Position numbers and translations under genes: made by a program. Positions 16,440 to 25,392 of a stretch of DNA of 64,000 nucleotides are shown here, in pieces. Within the stretch, counting starts at the first letter, position 1, and every line of letters starts with the position of its first letter. The notes beneath the pieces were generated by a model. That model was not told the DNA's origin, made no database searches, and saw only the letters and a list, made by a program, of their open reading frames with translations. Where the stretch lies: NCBI RefSeq assembly GCF_003610235.1, contig NZ_RAPR01000001.1, positions 186,001-250,000 of the forward strand. Direction: 5' to 3'. The DNA is from Catellatospora citrea (GTDB lineage: Bacteria; Actinomycetota; Actinomycetes; Mycobacteriales; Micromonosporaceae).

Positions 16440-16475
16440 TGCCCCGCCGGCCCGCATCGCCGGGCCGGCGGGGCA
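16440..16475 (+). terminator. Strong hairpin after the multicopper oxidase
   Basis: TGCCCCGCCGGCCC (16440-16453) and GGGCCGGCGGGGCA (16462-16475) pair perfectly, 15 bp including one inner G-C pair, with a 6-nt loop. It begins within six bases of the oxidase stop codon. It may attenuate rather than fully stop transcription into the PepSY gene. Confidence 0.75.
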
Positions 16476-16586
16476 GCCCGTCCACCACCCCGCCGCCGTC
16501 CACGCCGTGCCACCACACCGCGGGACACATCGCCGGCCGACTCACACCCGTGCCCTCCGACGCCGGGTGCCGCGAGGGAACAACAG

Positions 16587-18086
16587 ATGCGACACGTCCA
16601 CGAACGAACTCCACGCGACCAGCACGACAAGGCCGCGGCGGCCGCGCCGAACGCCGCCGCCGCGCGGCCGGACCGGTCACGCGGCGGCCTGCGGGCCGCG
16701 CTGCTGCGGCTGCACTTCTACGCCGGGGTGTTCGTCGCCCCGTTTCTGCTGCTGGCTGCCCTGACCGGACTCGCCTACACCCTCACGCCGCAGCTCGACC
16801 GGCTCGCCTACGGCAACCTGCTGACCGTCGACCGGGTCGCCGGCGAGCCGCGCCCGCTGGCCGCGCAGGTCGCCGTGGCACGCGCGGCGTACCCGGAGGG
16901 CACGATCGCCTCGGTGATCACGCCACCGGGACCCGAGGACACCACCCGCCTGGTGCTGTCGCTGCCGGAACTCGGCGACCGGCAGCGCACGGTGTACGTC
17001 GACCCGTACACCGCGGAGGTCAAAGGTGAGCTCACCACGACCTGGGGTGCCACGCCGCTCACCACGTGGCTCGACGACCTGCACCGCAACCTGCACCTGG
17101 GCGAGGTCGGCCGGCTGTACTCCGAAGCCGCCGCGAGCTGGCTCTGGGTGATCGCCGCCGGTGGCGTCGCGCTCTGGCTCGGCCGCGTCCGAAAGCCGCG
17201 GAGCGGTTCCGTACGCCGGTTCCTGCTGCCCGAGCGCTCCGCCCGCGGCGTGCGTCGCACCCGCGGACTGCACGCGACCCTGGGCGTATGGCTCGCGGTC
17301 GGGCTGTTCTTCCTCAGCGCCACCGGCCTGACCTGGTCGGCTCACGCGGGCGGCCGGTTCGGGCAGCTGCTGGACGCAGTCGGCGGCCGCGCGCCGGAAC
17401 TGGACACCGAACTGCCCGGCACGGCTGCCGGTCGCGGCCGCCCAGGGCACACCTTCCCACCGCTCACCACCCTGCCGGACGCTGCCTCCGGCGACGGCCA
17501 CATCGGACACGGTGCCGCGACGAGAGGCGTCGACGGCGACCCCGCCACGTTCGACGCGGTCCTGGCGATCGCCCGTGACGACGGCCTGACCGGCTCGGTC
17601 GTGCTGACCCCGCCCGACGGCGCGGACCGCGCCTGGACGGTGGCCCAGGACGACGACACCTGGCCGGTGCGTTACGACCGCGTCGCGGTCGACGCGGCGG
17701 CAGGTGAGGTGACCGCCCGCAGCCGCTGGGCCGACTACCCGGTGCCGGCCAAGCTCAGCCGGCTCGGTGTCCAGGCCCACAAGGGCGTGCTGTTCGGGGC
17801 CGTCAACCGGATCGTGCTCGCCGCCGTCGCGTCGGGGCTGGTCGTGGTCATCCTGTGGGGCTACCGGATGTGGTGGCAGCGCCGCCCGAGGAGGGCGGAC
17901 CGGACGGCGGCGTTCGGCCGGGCTCCGGCCCGGGGCGCGTGGCGGCAGCTGCCCCGGCCGTTGCTGGTCCTCGGTGTCCCGGCCATCGCCGCGATCGGCT
18001 GGGCGCTGCCGGTGCTGGGGATCACCCTGCTCGGTTTCCTGGTGGCGGACGCGGTGGTCGGGCTCGCCAAGCCCGCCCGGCGGTGA
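16587..18086 (+). CDS. PepSY-associated membrane protein (PiuB-like)
   Basis: A 499-residue membrane protein of the PepSY_TM group. After a polar 30-residue N-terminus come the first helix (HFYAGVFVAPFLLLAALTGLAY), a PepSY-like extracellular segment with VYVDPYTAEVKGE, DDLHRNLHLGEVGRLYSE, further helices, and the HATLGVWLAVGLFFLSATGLTW segment. Another helix pair ends in VVILWGYRMWWQRRP. Such proteins are linked to iron or copper handling and often lie beside metal-dependent oxidases. The ATG at 16587 follows AGGGAACAAC. Position behind the multicopper oxidase suggests a shared metal-related role, an inference. Confidence 0.82.
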   Translation: MRHVHERTPRDQHDKAAAAAPNAAAARPDRSRGGLRAALLRLHFYAGVFVAPFLLLAALTGLAYTLTPQLDRLAYGNLLTVDRVAGEPRPLAAQVAVARAAYPEGTIASVITPPGPEDTTRLVLSLPELGDRQRTVYVDPYTAEVKGELTTTWGATPLTTWLDDLHRNLHLGEVGRLYSEAAASWLWVIAAGGVALWLGRVRKPRSGSVRRFLLPERSARGVRRTRGLHATLGVWLAVGLFFLSATGLTWSAHAGGRFGQLLDAVGGRAPELDTELPGTAAGRGRPGHTFPPLTTLPDAASGDGHIGHGAATRGVDGDPATFDAVLAIARDDGLTGSVVLTPPDGADRAWTVAQDDDTWPVRYDRVAVDAAAGEVTARSRWADYPVPAKLSRLGVQAHKGVLFGAVNRIVLAAVASGLVVVILWGYRMWWQRRPRRADRTAAFGRAPARGAWRQLPRPLLVLGVPAIAAIGWALPVLGITLLGFLVADAVVGLAKPARR

Positions 18087-18140
18087 CCTCGACGGCATCA
18101 TCCCATTGATGGTTGCCCATGCACACGGCATGATTTGCGC

Positions 18141-18914
18141 ATGGACAGTCGTGAGGGTGGACGCTCGATCGAGCAGGCCGTGGCTGAAGCCGGCCTGGGT
18201 GAGCAGCACGGCCGCTACCGGTCTGCGGTTGCCGCCGACATCGCCATCGTCGTGTGCTGCGCCGCGCTGGGCTTCGTGCTGCTGGCCGCCGCGGGCGGTG
18301 CGGGCGCGGTCGTCGCGACGGGCCTCGGCGTGCTCGCGCTGGCGGCGGTCGGCGGGCTGGTCACCTGGCGCAAGGCCAACACCTGGCGTCACCTGTACAC
18401 CGGCGGGACGCTGACCGTCGGCCCCCGGGGCACGGTGACCTCGTTGGTGACCTGGCACGACGTGGCGCACCTGCGGCACTGGACGAGGGTCGTCAATCTC
18501 GGCACCGCGTACACCGAGGTGCCGCAGTGCCGCCTCGACCTGACCAGTGGCGAGGTCCTCGACCTCGCCAAGCCGCGCTACAAGGAGATGCCGGAGATCG
18601 TGTCGTTCATCGACGCGAACATCTCCGCCGTCAAGCTCCCCCTCAAGACCGAGGAGTTCCGCAAGACCGGTGCCGCAGTCTTCGGGCCGATCACGCTGGC
18701 CGCCGAGGGGGTGCGCTGGCGCGAGTCGCTGGTGCCATGGCAAGCCGTCACGAGGGTCGAGGTCGGCAAGACCCGCCTGAAGATCTGGACCGACGGCCGC
18801 CAGCCGGTGGTCTCGCAGCTGCTCAGCGCGGTCCCCGAGCTCACCGTCCTGATCCACATGTTCGGGCACTGGCAGGAGCTGCAGGACCAACCTGACCCGT
18901 CCACGCAGGCGTAG
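18141..18914 (+). CDS. Membrane protein of unknown function
   Basis: A 257-residue protein with two adjacent membrane helices near the N-terminus (IAIVVCCAALGFVLLAAAG and ATGLGVLALAAVGGLVTW). A soluble domain with mixed beta structure follows, including LYTGGTLTVGPRG and FGPITLAAEGVRWRESLVPW, repeated strands resembling PH-like domains. It resembles actinobacterial DUF6585-type proteins, but I am not certain of the family. The ATG at 18141 is used; an ATG two codons earlier (18135) is possible. It is convergent with the LAL regulator. Confidence 0.65.
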   Translation: MDSREGGRSIEQAVAEAGLGEQHGRYRSAVAADIAIVVCCAALGFVLLAAAGGAGAVVATGLGVLALAAVGGLVTWRKANTWRHLYTGGTLTVGPRGTVTSLVTWHDVAHLRHWTRVVNLGTAYTEVPQCRLDLTSGEVLDLAKPRYKEMPEIVSFIDANISAVKLPLKTEEFRKTGAAVFGPITLAAEGVRWRESLVPWQAVTRVEVGKTRLKIWTDGRQPVVSQLLSAVPELTVLIHMFGHWQELQDQPDPSTQA

Positions 18915-18954
18915 CGCGACACGAAGGCCTGACCGCACCCGAGGGTGGAACAGC

Positions 18955-21720
18955 TCACCTCTGCGCCGGCTCGGCGAACGGCAGCGCCGTGTGCAGGCGG
19001 CGGCGTGAGCTCACGCCGAGTTTGGTGAACACGTTGCGCAGGTGCCACTCGACGGTGCGCGGGCTGATGAACAGCTGGGCGGCGATCTCCGGGTTGGTGA
19101 GGCCGTCGCGGGCGAGTCTGGCGATCTGGGCTTCCTGGCCGGTCAGTGCGCTCAGTGCGCTGTCGCCGCGCTTGCGTACGGTCTCCCCCGTCGCGGTCAG
19201 CTCCCGGCGGGCTCGCTCTGCGAAGCCGTCGGCGCCGGCCATGGTAAAGGCGTCGTACGCGGCACGAAGCTGGATGCGGCTCTCCTGACGACGGTTCTCG
19301 CGGCGCAGCCATTCGCCGTAGACGAGCCGGGTCCGTGCCAGGTGGAGGGTGATCCGGCAACGTTCGAGCTCGTCGATTGCCTGCCGGTAGAGCGCGTCGG
19401 CGGCTGGGCCGCCGGCCAGCAGGGCACGTGACCGGGCTACGACGCCGCGCGCCCAACCGGTCGTACTGGTGCTGGTCCGCGCCGCGAGCCTGTCGAACGC
19501 GGCCGCGGCGGTGACCGGGTCGCCGCCGCGGACCGCGGCCTCGATCAGCTCGATCAGTGCCCAGGCATGGAACCCCAGGTCCTCGTACTCGCATGCACGG
19601 GTGGCGGCGTCCTGCGCGAGGCTGTATTGACCGAGGCCGTTGTGCAGGAGCGCGGTGGCGTACTCGGCCAGGGCCAGCGCGCGTCCCTCGCCCTGGGCTC
19701 TCGCCTGCCGGGCGCCGGCCTCGATGGCGTCCAGCGATTCGGGCTCGTGTGCCCGCCAGGCGTGCAGCAGCAGCGAGGTGTACATCACGGGGGTGCTGTG
19801 CGTCGCCTCCGAGATCGCGGTTGCCTCGTCGATGAGTGCCGCCGCGGCTTCGAAGTCGCCGGTGTGCACGAGGTAGTTCGCTCGGTAACTGAGTGCCATC
19901 GGCAGGACGGACAACCTTCCCGCCCGGCGGGCGATGTCGACGGCGTGGTGGGTCAGCTCGTGCCACGCGTCGTCCTCCCACAGTTCCTGGGCGATCACCA
20001 TGCAGGCCAGCCACAGCCAGTCGGGGCTGTCGACCCCTTCGGGGTCCTGCTGCCGGCGCACGGCGCACAGCGCCTCGCGCAGCCTGTCGGCGTCGGCGAC
20101 ACAGCCGTCGATGATCCGGTCGGCGACGCTGTCCAGCAGCAGGTCAACTACCCGCGGCGGCACGGGAGCCGAGGGTCCGGCGCGGGTCGCCAGCGCGACC
20201 TCACGTTCGCCGGGCCCGAGCCGGCCTGCGAAGATGGCCGCCCCGAGGGCTTCGAGCAGCGTGTCGCGGGCGAGGGTGGCGTCGAGCGGCGCCATCCTGG
20301 CGGCGGCATCGAGCAGCAGACGCGCCGTGTCACCGCCGCGCACCTGCGTCGACACCAGTTTCGCGCGCACCCGCTCCAGCCGGGCGCGCTGCAGGTCGTC
20401 CAGGGGCCCCGACTCCGCGACCGCCAGCAGGTCATGGGTGCGGTCCACGGTGCCGACAGCGAGTGCGGCCTCGGCGGCGGCCAGCGCACGGGCGACCCTG
20501 CGGGCCGGGTCAGGGCTCATCTCGGTCGCCCAGCTGAGGAAGGTCGCTGTCGCGGCGGCGCCGCCCCTGCTGCGCGCCCGGGCGGCGGACTGCTCGAGTT
20601 CGGAGGCGATGCTCTCGTCGGGCTGGGTGGTGGCGCGGGCGCGGTGCCATGCCCGACGGTCGGGGTCGTGTATCGGATCGGTGACCTCGGCCAGCGCCAG
20701 ATGCGCGGCACGCCGGTCGGTGACACTCGCGCTGCGGTACACGGCTGAGCGTACGAGTGGGTGGCGGAACCGCACTCGACTGCCGAGTTCGACCAGCCCG
20801 GCCGCCTCGGCGGCGGTCGCGGCGGCCGAGGTGATACCGCGGGCCACGGCAGCGCGCCAGACCAGGGCGGCGTCGCCGGTGGAATCGGTCGCGGCGATCA
20901 GCAGCAGCTGGCGGGTGTCCTCCGGCAGTGCCTGGACCTGCTGGCGGTATGCGTCCTCGATGGGGCTCGTCGCGGAGTGTCCCGTCGGCTGCCAGAAGCC
21001 TCCCGTGAGTTCGGCAGGCGCGAGGAAGCTGGGCAGTTGCAGCAGGGCGAGCGGGTTGCCCTGGGCCTCGGCCACTATCCGGTCGCGTACCTGGGGGTCG
21101 AGGGGCATCTGCCGGACGGCGGCGAGCAGCGCGAGTGCGTCGGCGTCGTTCAGCCCGGCCACGACGAGTTGGGGAAGGCCTGCCAGCACGGGTGGGTCGA
21201 CCGGCTCGCGTACCGCGAAGATCATCGCGACCGGATCAGCCTGCAGCCGCCTGGCCACGAAGGACAGTGCCTGCATGGAGGCATGGTCGATCCACTGCGC
21301 ATCGTCGATGAGACAGGCCAGGGGCTGTTCGGTCGCCGCCCCGGCGAGCAGGCTGAGCACCGCCAGGCTGACCATGAAACGATCCGGGGGCGGACCGGAC
21401 TCCAGCCCGAACGCGACAGACAGCGCCGCGTGCTGCGGGGCGGGCAGCTGCGGCAGCCGGTCCAGCATTCGTGCGCAGAGTTGGTGCAAGCTGGCGTAGG
21501 GCAGCTCCATTTCGGATTCGACTCCGCTGACGGCGGTGATGTGCATCCCGGATGCGTGCGCGGAGGCGTACTCCAGCAGCGCCGTCTTTCCGATCCCGGC
21601 CTCGCCGCGCAGGACCAGGACCGCGCTGGCGCCCAACCGGGCGTCGGCCAGCACACGCTCCAGCGAGGCCGCCTCGCTCCGCCGTCCCTGCAATCCCAAG
21701 CCTGATGCGGATGCGCTCAT
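18955..21720 (-). CDS. LAL-type LuxR-family transcriptional regulator
   Basis: A 921-residue large ATP-binding LuxR regulator. Walker A is GEAGIGKT (residues 39-46) and Walker B is CLIDDAQWID (about 135-145). A long helical repeat region follows, and a C-terminal LuxR helix-turn-helix is visible at about 855-910 (LTGQEAQIARLARDGLTN, PEIAAQLFISPRTVEWHLRN). LALs of actinomycetes often activate secondary metabolism or sugar-use genes, but no such target is adjacent. A TACAAT box lies just upstream of the ATG, so the leader is probably very short. Confidence 0.95.
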   Translation of the reverse strand: MSASASGLGLQGRRSEAASLERVLADARLGASAVLVLRGEAGIGKTALLEYASAHASGMHITAVSGVESEMELPYASLHQLCARMLDRLPQLPAPQHAALSVAFGLESGPPPDRFMVSLAVLSLLAGAATEQPLACLIDDAQWIDHASMQALSFVARRLQADPVAMIFAVREPVDPPVLAGLPQLVVAGLNDADALALLAAVRQMPLDPQVRDRIVAEAQGNPLALLQLPSFLAPAELTGGFWQPTGHSATSPIEDAYRQQVQALPEDTRQLLLIAATDSTGDAALVWRAAVARGITSAAATAAEAAGLVELGSRVRFRHPLVRSAVYRSASVTDRRAAHLALAEVTDPIHDPDRRAWHRARATTQPDESIASELEQSAARARSRGGAAATATFLSWATEMSPDPARRVARALAAAEAALAVGTVDRTHDLLAVAESGPLDDLQRARLERVRAKLVSTQVRGGDTARLLLDAAARMAPLDATLARDTLLEALGAAIFAGRLGPGEREVALATRAGPSAPVPPRVVDLLLDSVADRIIDGCVADADRLREALCAVRRQQDPEGVDSPDWLWLACMVIAQELWEDDAWHELTHHAVDIARRAGRLSVLPMALSYRANYLVHTGDFEAAAALIDEATAISEATHSTPVMYTSLLLHAWRAHEPESLDAIEAGARQARAQGEGRALALAEYATALLHNGLGQYSLAQDAATRACEYEDLGFHAWALIELIEAAVRGGDPVTAAAAFDRLAARTSTSTTGWARGVVARSRALLAGGPAADALYRQAIDELERCRITLHLARTRLVYGEWLRRENRRQESRIQLRAAYDAFTMAGADGFAERARRELTATGETVRKRGDSALSALTGQEAQIARLARDGLTNPEIAAQLFISPRTVEWHLRNVFTKLGVSSRRRLHTALPFAEPAQR

Positions 21721-22038
21721 AATGGTTCATTTCTCATTGTAGGTGCGCAAACCGGCTATCGGGCTCATCCTACCCAGCGTCCGGCCGCCTGCAGGCCCGG
21801 CACGTGCGCAATCAGTCCCAGCCCGCATCGCGAATCGGACATGAAAGACACCCGACGCGCGGGGACACATAACTGAGAAGGCCCAGGATGCCCCCCGTCG
21901 CACAACCCAGGTTCGCGGGGCCGGTTCCCAGGACACCACCCCAGGGGGTTGCCTGGGGCGCCGGGGAGTCGATTCGGCGACCGTGGACAGGTCGGCGCGA
22001 CGACCGCCGACCTCACGACGACGCGCCGACCGGGAGGC
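21721..22038. other. Divergent intergenic region, 318 bp
   Basis: The region lies between the LAL regulator and the GGDEF-EAL gene. A TACAAT -10-like box for the LAL gene is at 21736-21741 (complement). A CCCAGG/CCTGGG inverted repeat at 21927-21957 could form a hairpin. I looked for a c-di-GMP or c-di-AMP riboswitch because of the downstream GGDEF gene and could not match a consensus. No gene is supported. Confidence 0.5.
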
Positions 22039-23529
22039 ATGAGCAAAGTGACGACCCCAGTAACCACGACCGATCACGCCCTCCGCACGTTGCCTGGTGA
22101 CACCCAGGCAAGCGGGCACGTCGCCACCTGCCTCGACGTCGCCGCGTACCCGCCGCCGCAGCAGCCCCCGCCCGACCCGCACGTCTGCGGCCGACAGGCC
22201 ATGCACGACCCGCTGACCCGACTACCGAACCGCACCACGTTCCGGCAGGCACTGCTCGCCGCCACGTCCTCCGGCGTCGCCGAGCCGCCGATCGGGCTGT
22301 GTCACCTGGACATCGACGGGTTCACCGCGATCAACCACACGCTCGGCCACGACATCGGCGACCAACTGCTGCAGGCGATCGCAGCGCGCCTGACCGCCCG
22401 GCTCGGGGCGGACTGCCTGCTCGCGCGTACCGGCAGCGACGAGTTCTCCATCCTGGTCGCCGCGACAGCAGCCGGCGCCGACCTCGCCCACACGGCCGAC
22501 ACGATCCAGCAGGTGATCCACCGGCCCTTCGAGGTGGCCGGACAACGGCTGCACATGACCGCGAGCGTCGGTGTCGTCGCGCACAGCCCATCACTCGGCC
22601 CAGCCGGTGACCTGATGAGCGCCGCCGAAGCCGCACTGGCGCAGGCCAAGGCTGGCGGCCGCGGCCGCATCCGCCATTTCGACCCGGAGCAGCACGCCCG
22701 CCAGGTCGCCCGGCACGAGATCGCCCAGGCGCTGCCGCAGGCGCTGGAACGCGGCGAGCTGTTCGTGGAGTACCAGCCGATGGTGCGCGCCGGCGACGGC
22801 GAGCTGTACGGCGTCGAGGCGCTGGCCCGGTGGCATCATCCCGAGCAGGGCCGGCTCGGCCCCGCACAGTTCATCCCGGTCGCCGAGGACACCGGGCTGA
22901 TCGGCGACGTCGGCCGGTTCGTGCTGCGTACCGCCTGCGCGCAGGCCGCGCGGTGGAACGTCCGCCATCCCGGCCGCCGTCTGGTCATGAGCGTGAACCT
23001 CGCCCCGGCGCAGGCCGACGACCCGGCGTTCGCCGCGCACGTGGCCGGCCTGCTCGGGCAGCACGGCATCGACCCGGCACTGCTGCAGTTGGAGGTCACC
23101 GAGACCGCCATGATTCCGGCCACCGGGCACGCTGTGGAGACGCTCCACGCGCTCGCCCGCCTAGGTGTGCGTATCGCGATCGACGACTTCGGCACCGGCT
23201 ACGCCAACCTCACCAACCTGCGGTCGCTGCCCGTGCACCAGGTCAAGCTCGCCCGGCAGTTCGTCTTCTCGGCCGCCGACGAGAGCACCGACCAGGTCGA
23301 CTGCGTACTGATCGAGATGGTCGTCCGGCTCGCCCGCAGTCTCGGCCTCGGTGTGATCGCCGAAGGGGTCGAGTCCGAGGCCCAGGTCGAGAAGCTGCGA
23401 CTGCTCGGCTGCGACATCATCCAGGGGTACGTCTACGGCGCGCCGCAGTCACCCGAAGCCATCGAGGCCCGGCTGGGCGCACCCGCCGGGCAGCCGCCAC
23501 GCCGGTCCGGAAAGGACGATGCGATATGA
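22039..23529 (+). CDS. GGDEF-EAL protein, probable c-di-GMP phosphodiesterase
   Basis: A cytoplasmic protein of about 496 residues. After a proline-rich N-terminus comes a GGDEF domain whose signature reads GSDEF (in RTGSDEFSIL), so cyclase activity is doubtful. The EAL domain that follows looks competent: GVEALARW, VNLAPAQ, LEVTETAMI, IDDFGTGYANL, the lysine in VHQVKLAR, EGVES and QGY. This suggests a c-di-GMP hydrolase with a regulatory or degenerate GGDEF. There is no sensor domain or membrane segment. GGGAGG lies one base before the ATG at 22039; the GTG at 22048 is better spaced and may be the true start. It overlaps the next gene by four bases. Confidence 0.9.
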   Translation: MSKVTTPVTTTDHALRTLPGDTQASGHVATCLDVAAYPPPQQPPPDPHVCGRQAMHDPLTRLPNRTTFRQALLAATSSGVAEPPIGLCHLDIDGFTAINHTLGHDIGDQLLQAIAARLTARLGADCLLARTGSDEFSILVAATAAGADLAHTADTIQQVIHRPFEVAGQRLHMTASVGVVAHSPSLGPAGDLMSAAEAALAQAKAGGRGRIRHFDPEQHARQVARHEIAQALPQALERGELFVEYQPMVRAGDGELYGVEALARWHHPEQGRLGPAQFIPVAEDTGLIGDVGRFVLRTACAQAARWNVRHPGRRLVMSVNLAPAQADDPAFAAHVAGLLGQHGIDPALLQLEVTETAMIPATGHAVETLHALARLGVRIAIDDFGTGYANLTNLRSLPVHQVKLARQFVFSAADESTDQVDCVLIEMVVRLARSLGLGVIAEGVESEAQVEKLRLLGCDIIQGYVYGAPQSPEAIEARLGAPAGQPPRRSGKDDAI

Positions 23530-24293
23530 AGATCACCGTCATCGGCGCAACCGGCCTCATCGGCGAGCACCTCACCCGATGCCTGCGGGCCCGCGGCCAC
23601 CACGTCACCGCGGCCTCGCCCAGCGCCGGCGTCGACGCCTTCGCCGGCGCGGGCCTGAGCACGGCGGTGGCCGGGGCGGACGCCGTCGTCGACGTGAGCG
23701 ACGCGCCGTCGTTCGGCGAGGCCCGTGCCATGGACTTCTTCCAGACCGCCGGGCGCAACCTGCTCTCCACCGAGCTGGCCGCCCGGGTACGCCACCACGT
23801 CGCGCTGTCGGTCGTCGGTGCCGACCTGATGCCCACCAGCACCTACATGCGCGCGAAGGTCGCCCAGGAGCAGCTGATCGGGTACGGACTGGTGCCGTAC
23901 ACGATCGTGCGCAGCACCCAGTTCTTCGAGTTCGTGAGCGGCATCGCCGACCCGCGCGGCGCCGACGGCAGAGCGATCTGCCTGTCCCCGGTGCTCATGC
24001 AGCCGATCGCCGCCGGTGACACGGCCGCGATCCTGGCCGACGTCGCCGAAGGCACCCCCCGCGAGGGCCGCGTCGACATCGCGGGGCCCGAGCGGATGCG
24101 ACAGGACGACCTGGTCCGGCGGCTGCTGGCCGCCCGGCACGACCCGCGCGACGTGGTGAGCGACCGGACGTTCTACTACTTCGGCGCGGCCGTCGACGAC
24201 ACGACGCTCGTGCCCGCCCACCCGTGGCGGCTGGGCGGCACCCGCCCGTCGGACTGGCTCGCCTCCTGTCGCGCCCGAGGACGCCATCGCTGA
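23526..24293 (+). CDS. NmrA-like NAD(P)-binding protein
   Basis: A 255-residue Rossmann-fold protein of the atypical SDR/NmrA group. It begins MKITVIGATGLIGEHLTRCL, the GxxGxxG dinucleotide motif, and later has YMRAKVAQEQLI and IVRSTQFFEFV, typical of sugar-epimerase-like or NmrA proteins. It may be a quinone- or NADP-sensing protein or a reductase; the substrate is unknown. Its ATG overlaps the stop of the GGDEF-EAL gene (ATGA), so the two are co-translated. That makes a link between c-di-GMP and redox state possible, which is inference. Confidence 0.85.
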   Translation: MKITVIGATGLIGEHLTRCLRARGHHVTAASPSAGVDAFAGAGLSTAVAGADAVVDVSDAPSFGEARAMDFFQTAGRNLLSTELAARVRHHVALSVVGADLMPTSTYMRAKVAQEQLIGYGLVPYTIVRSTQFFEFVSGIADPRGADGRAICLSPVLMQPIAAGDTAAILADVAEGTPREGRVDIAGPERMRQDDLVRRLLAARHDPRDVVSDRTFYYFGAAVDDTTLVPAHPWRLGGTRPSDWLASCRARGRHR

Positions 24294-24588
24294 CCTGCCA
24301 GACCGGCCCCTTGTTATAGCCGAACAAACTGATCATCTCCGTGCAGCCGCAGAGGATCGGCACGTCGGCCGCGATAAGCGGGAGGACGGGAACGGTTCCG
24401 GATCGCCGGTGGCCGATCAGCACGCCCACTGAAATGGACTACGAGAGAAGCGAGGTTAGTAGATATTAGACCTTTCGTCATGATGACCCGTCAGGAAAAT
24501 GATTTCATGGCATAGATAGTGGTTTACGCAATTTAACCGGGATGGATGTACGGGTGTCGCGCACACGGTCAGGTGGGACAATCGCCCG
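24294..24588. other. AT-richer intergenic region before rsbQ, 295 bp
   Basis: The second half (about 24450-24545) is clearly richer in A and T than the rest of the window, as expected of a promoter region. It carries a SigB/SigF-like candidate promoter listed separately. I see no gene in it; short frames here have no family resemblance or ribosome binding site. Confidence 0.5.
24521..24544 (+). promoter_or_regulatory. Candidate SigB/SigF-type promoter of rsbQP
   Basis: GGTTT (24521-24525) is followed after 13 bp by GGGATG (24539-24544), resembling the actinobacterial stress-sigma consensus GGTTT-N14-17-GGGTA. The spacer is slightly short and the -10 has one mismatch. It lies about 45 bp upstream of the rsbQ start, which would fit autoregulation of a stress-sigma module. 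Confidence 0.3.
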
Positions 24589-25392
24589 ATGGATCTCCGC
24601 ACGCGAAACAATGTCACCTTCGCCGGGCCGCCGGACGCGCCGGTGGTCGTGTTGTCGCACGGGTTCGGCTGTGACCAGAACATGTGGCGGCACCTGGTGC
24701 CGGAGTTGTCGCGTACGCACCGGGTGGTCCTGTTCGATCATGTCGGTTCGGGCCGAGCTGACCCTGCCGCATGGGACGAGGCGCGGTATGCCGCTCTCAA
24801 CGGCTACGCCGACGACGTGCTGCAACTCTTGGAAGGACTGGACCTGCCGCAGGTGACGTTCGTCGGTCACTCGGTGAGCGCGATGATCGGAGTGCTGGCG
24901 GCCAACGCCGACCCCCGACGCATCGCCGCCCTTGTGCTGGTGACGCCCTCGCCGTGCTACCTCGACGACGGGCCCTACCGGGGCGGTTTCACCCACGAGG
25001 ATATCGATGAACTGCTGGCATCATTGGACAGCAACTACCTCGGCTGGTCAGCCACCATGGCACCAGTGATCATGGGTAACGCCGACCGCCCTGAGCTGGG
25101 CGACGAACTGACCAACAGCTTCTGCCGCACCGACCCCGCCATGGCTGCGGTATTCGCCCGAGCCACGTTCCTCGCGGACAACCGCGCGGATCTGCCGGCA
25201 GTCTCGGTGCCCACACTGATCCTGCAGTGCACCCACGACGCGATCGCACCGCCGGAAGTTGGAGCTTACGTCCACGAGCACATCCGTGACAGTCAGCTGG
25301 TCACTCTGCCCGCGACTGGGCACTGCCCGCAGCTCAGTGCCCCTGAGGCCACCGCCTCGGCGATCGGCCGGTTCCTCGCCCGGTCCGCGTGA
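24589..25392 (+). CDS. rsbQ: RsbQ-like alpha/beta hydrolase, energy-stress regulator
   Basis: A 267-residue alpha/beta hydrolase closely resembling Bacillus subtilis RsbQ. The triad is Ser95 (GHSVSAMIG), Asp217 (THDAIAPP) and His245 (GHCPQLS), one or two positions from the B. subtilis residues 96, 219 and 247. Shared stretches include SPCYLDDGPYRGGF, FCRTDPAMAAVFA and LILQC. In Bacillus, RsbQ acts with the PAS domain of RsbP to signal energy stress to sigma-B. The downstream RsbP-like gene overlaps it by four bases, so the pair is conserved. The same fold is also used by strigolactone/karrikin receptors and DLH-type hydrolases, but the RsbP neighbour decides the call. Confidence 0.93.
   Translation: MDLRTRNNVTFAGPPDAPVVVLSHGFGCDQNMWRHLVPELSRTHRVVLFDHVGSGRADPAAWDEARYAALNGYADDVLQLLEGLDLPQVTFVGHSVSAMIGVLAANADPRRIAALVLVTPSPCYLDDGPYRGGFTHEDIDELLASLDSNYLGWSATMAPVIMGNADRPELGDELTNSFCRTDPAMAAVFARATFLADNRADLPAVSVPTLILQCTHDAIAPPEVGAYVHEHIRDSQLVTLPATGHCPQLSAPEATASAIGRFLARSA

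Noticed and set aside
14409..18086. A 1225-residue open frame that spans the multicopper oxidase and the PepSY gene
   Set aside because: Its first two thirds are an arginine/proline/alanine-rich shadow of the multicopper oxidase in another frame; only the part from 16587 has family resemblance.
21721..22038. Possible c-di-GMP or c-di-AMP riboswitch before the GGDEF-EAL gene
   Set aside because: Hairpin potential is present but I could not match the conserved GEMM or ydaO core by eye. A covariance-model search would be decisive.
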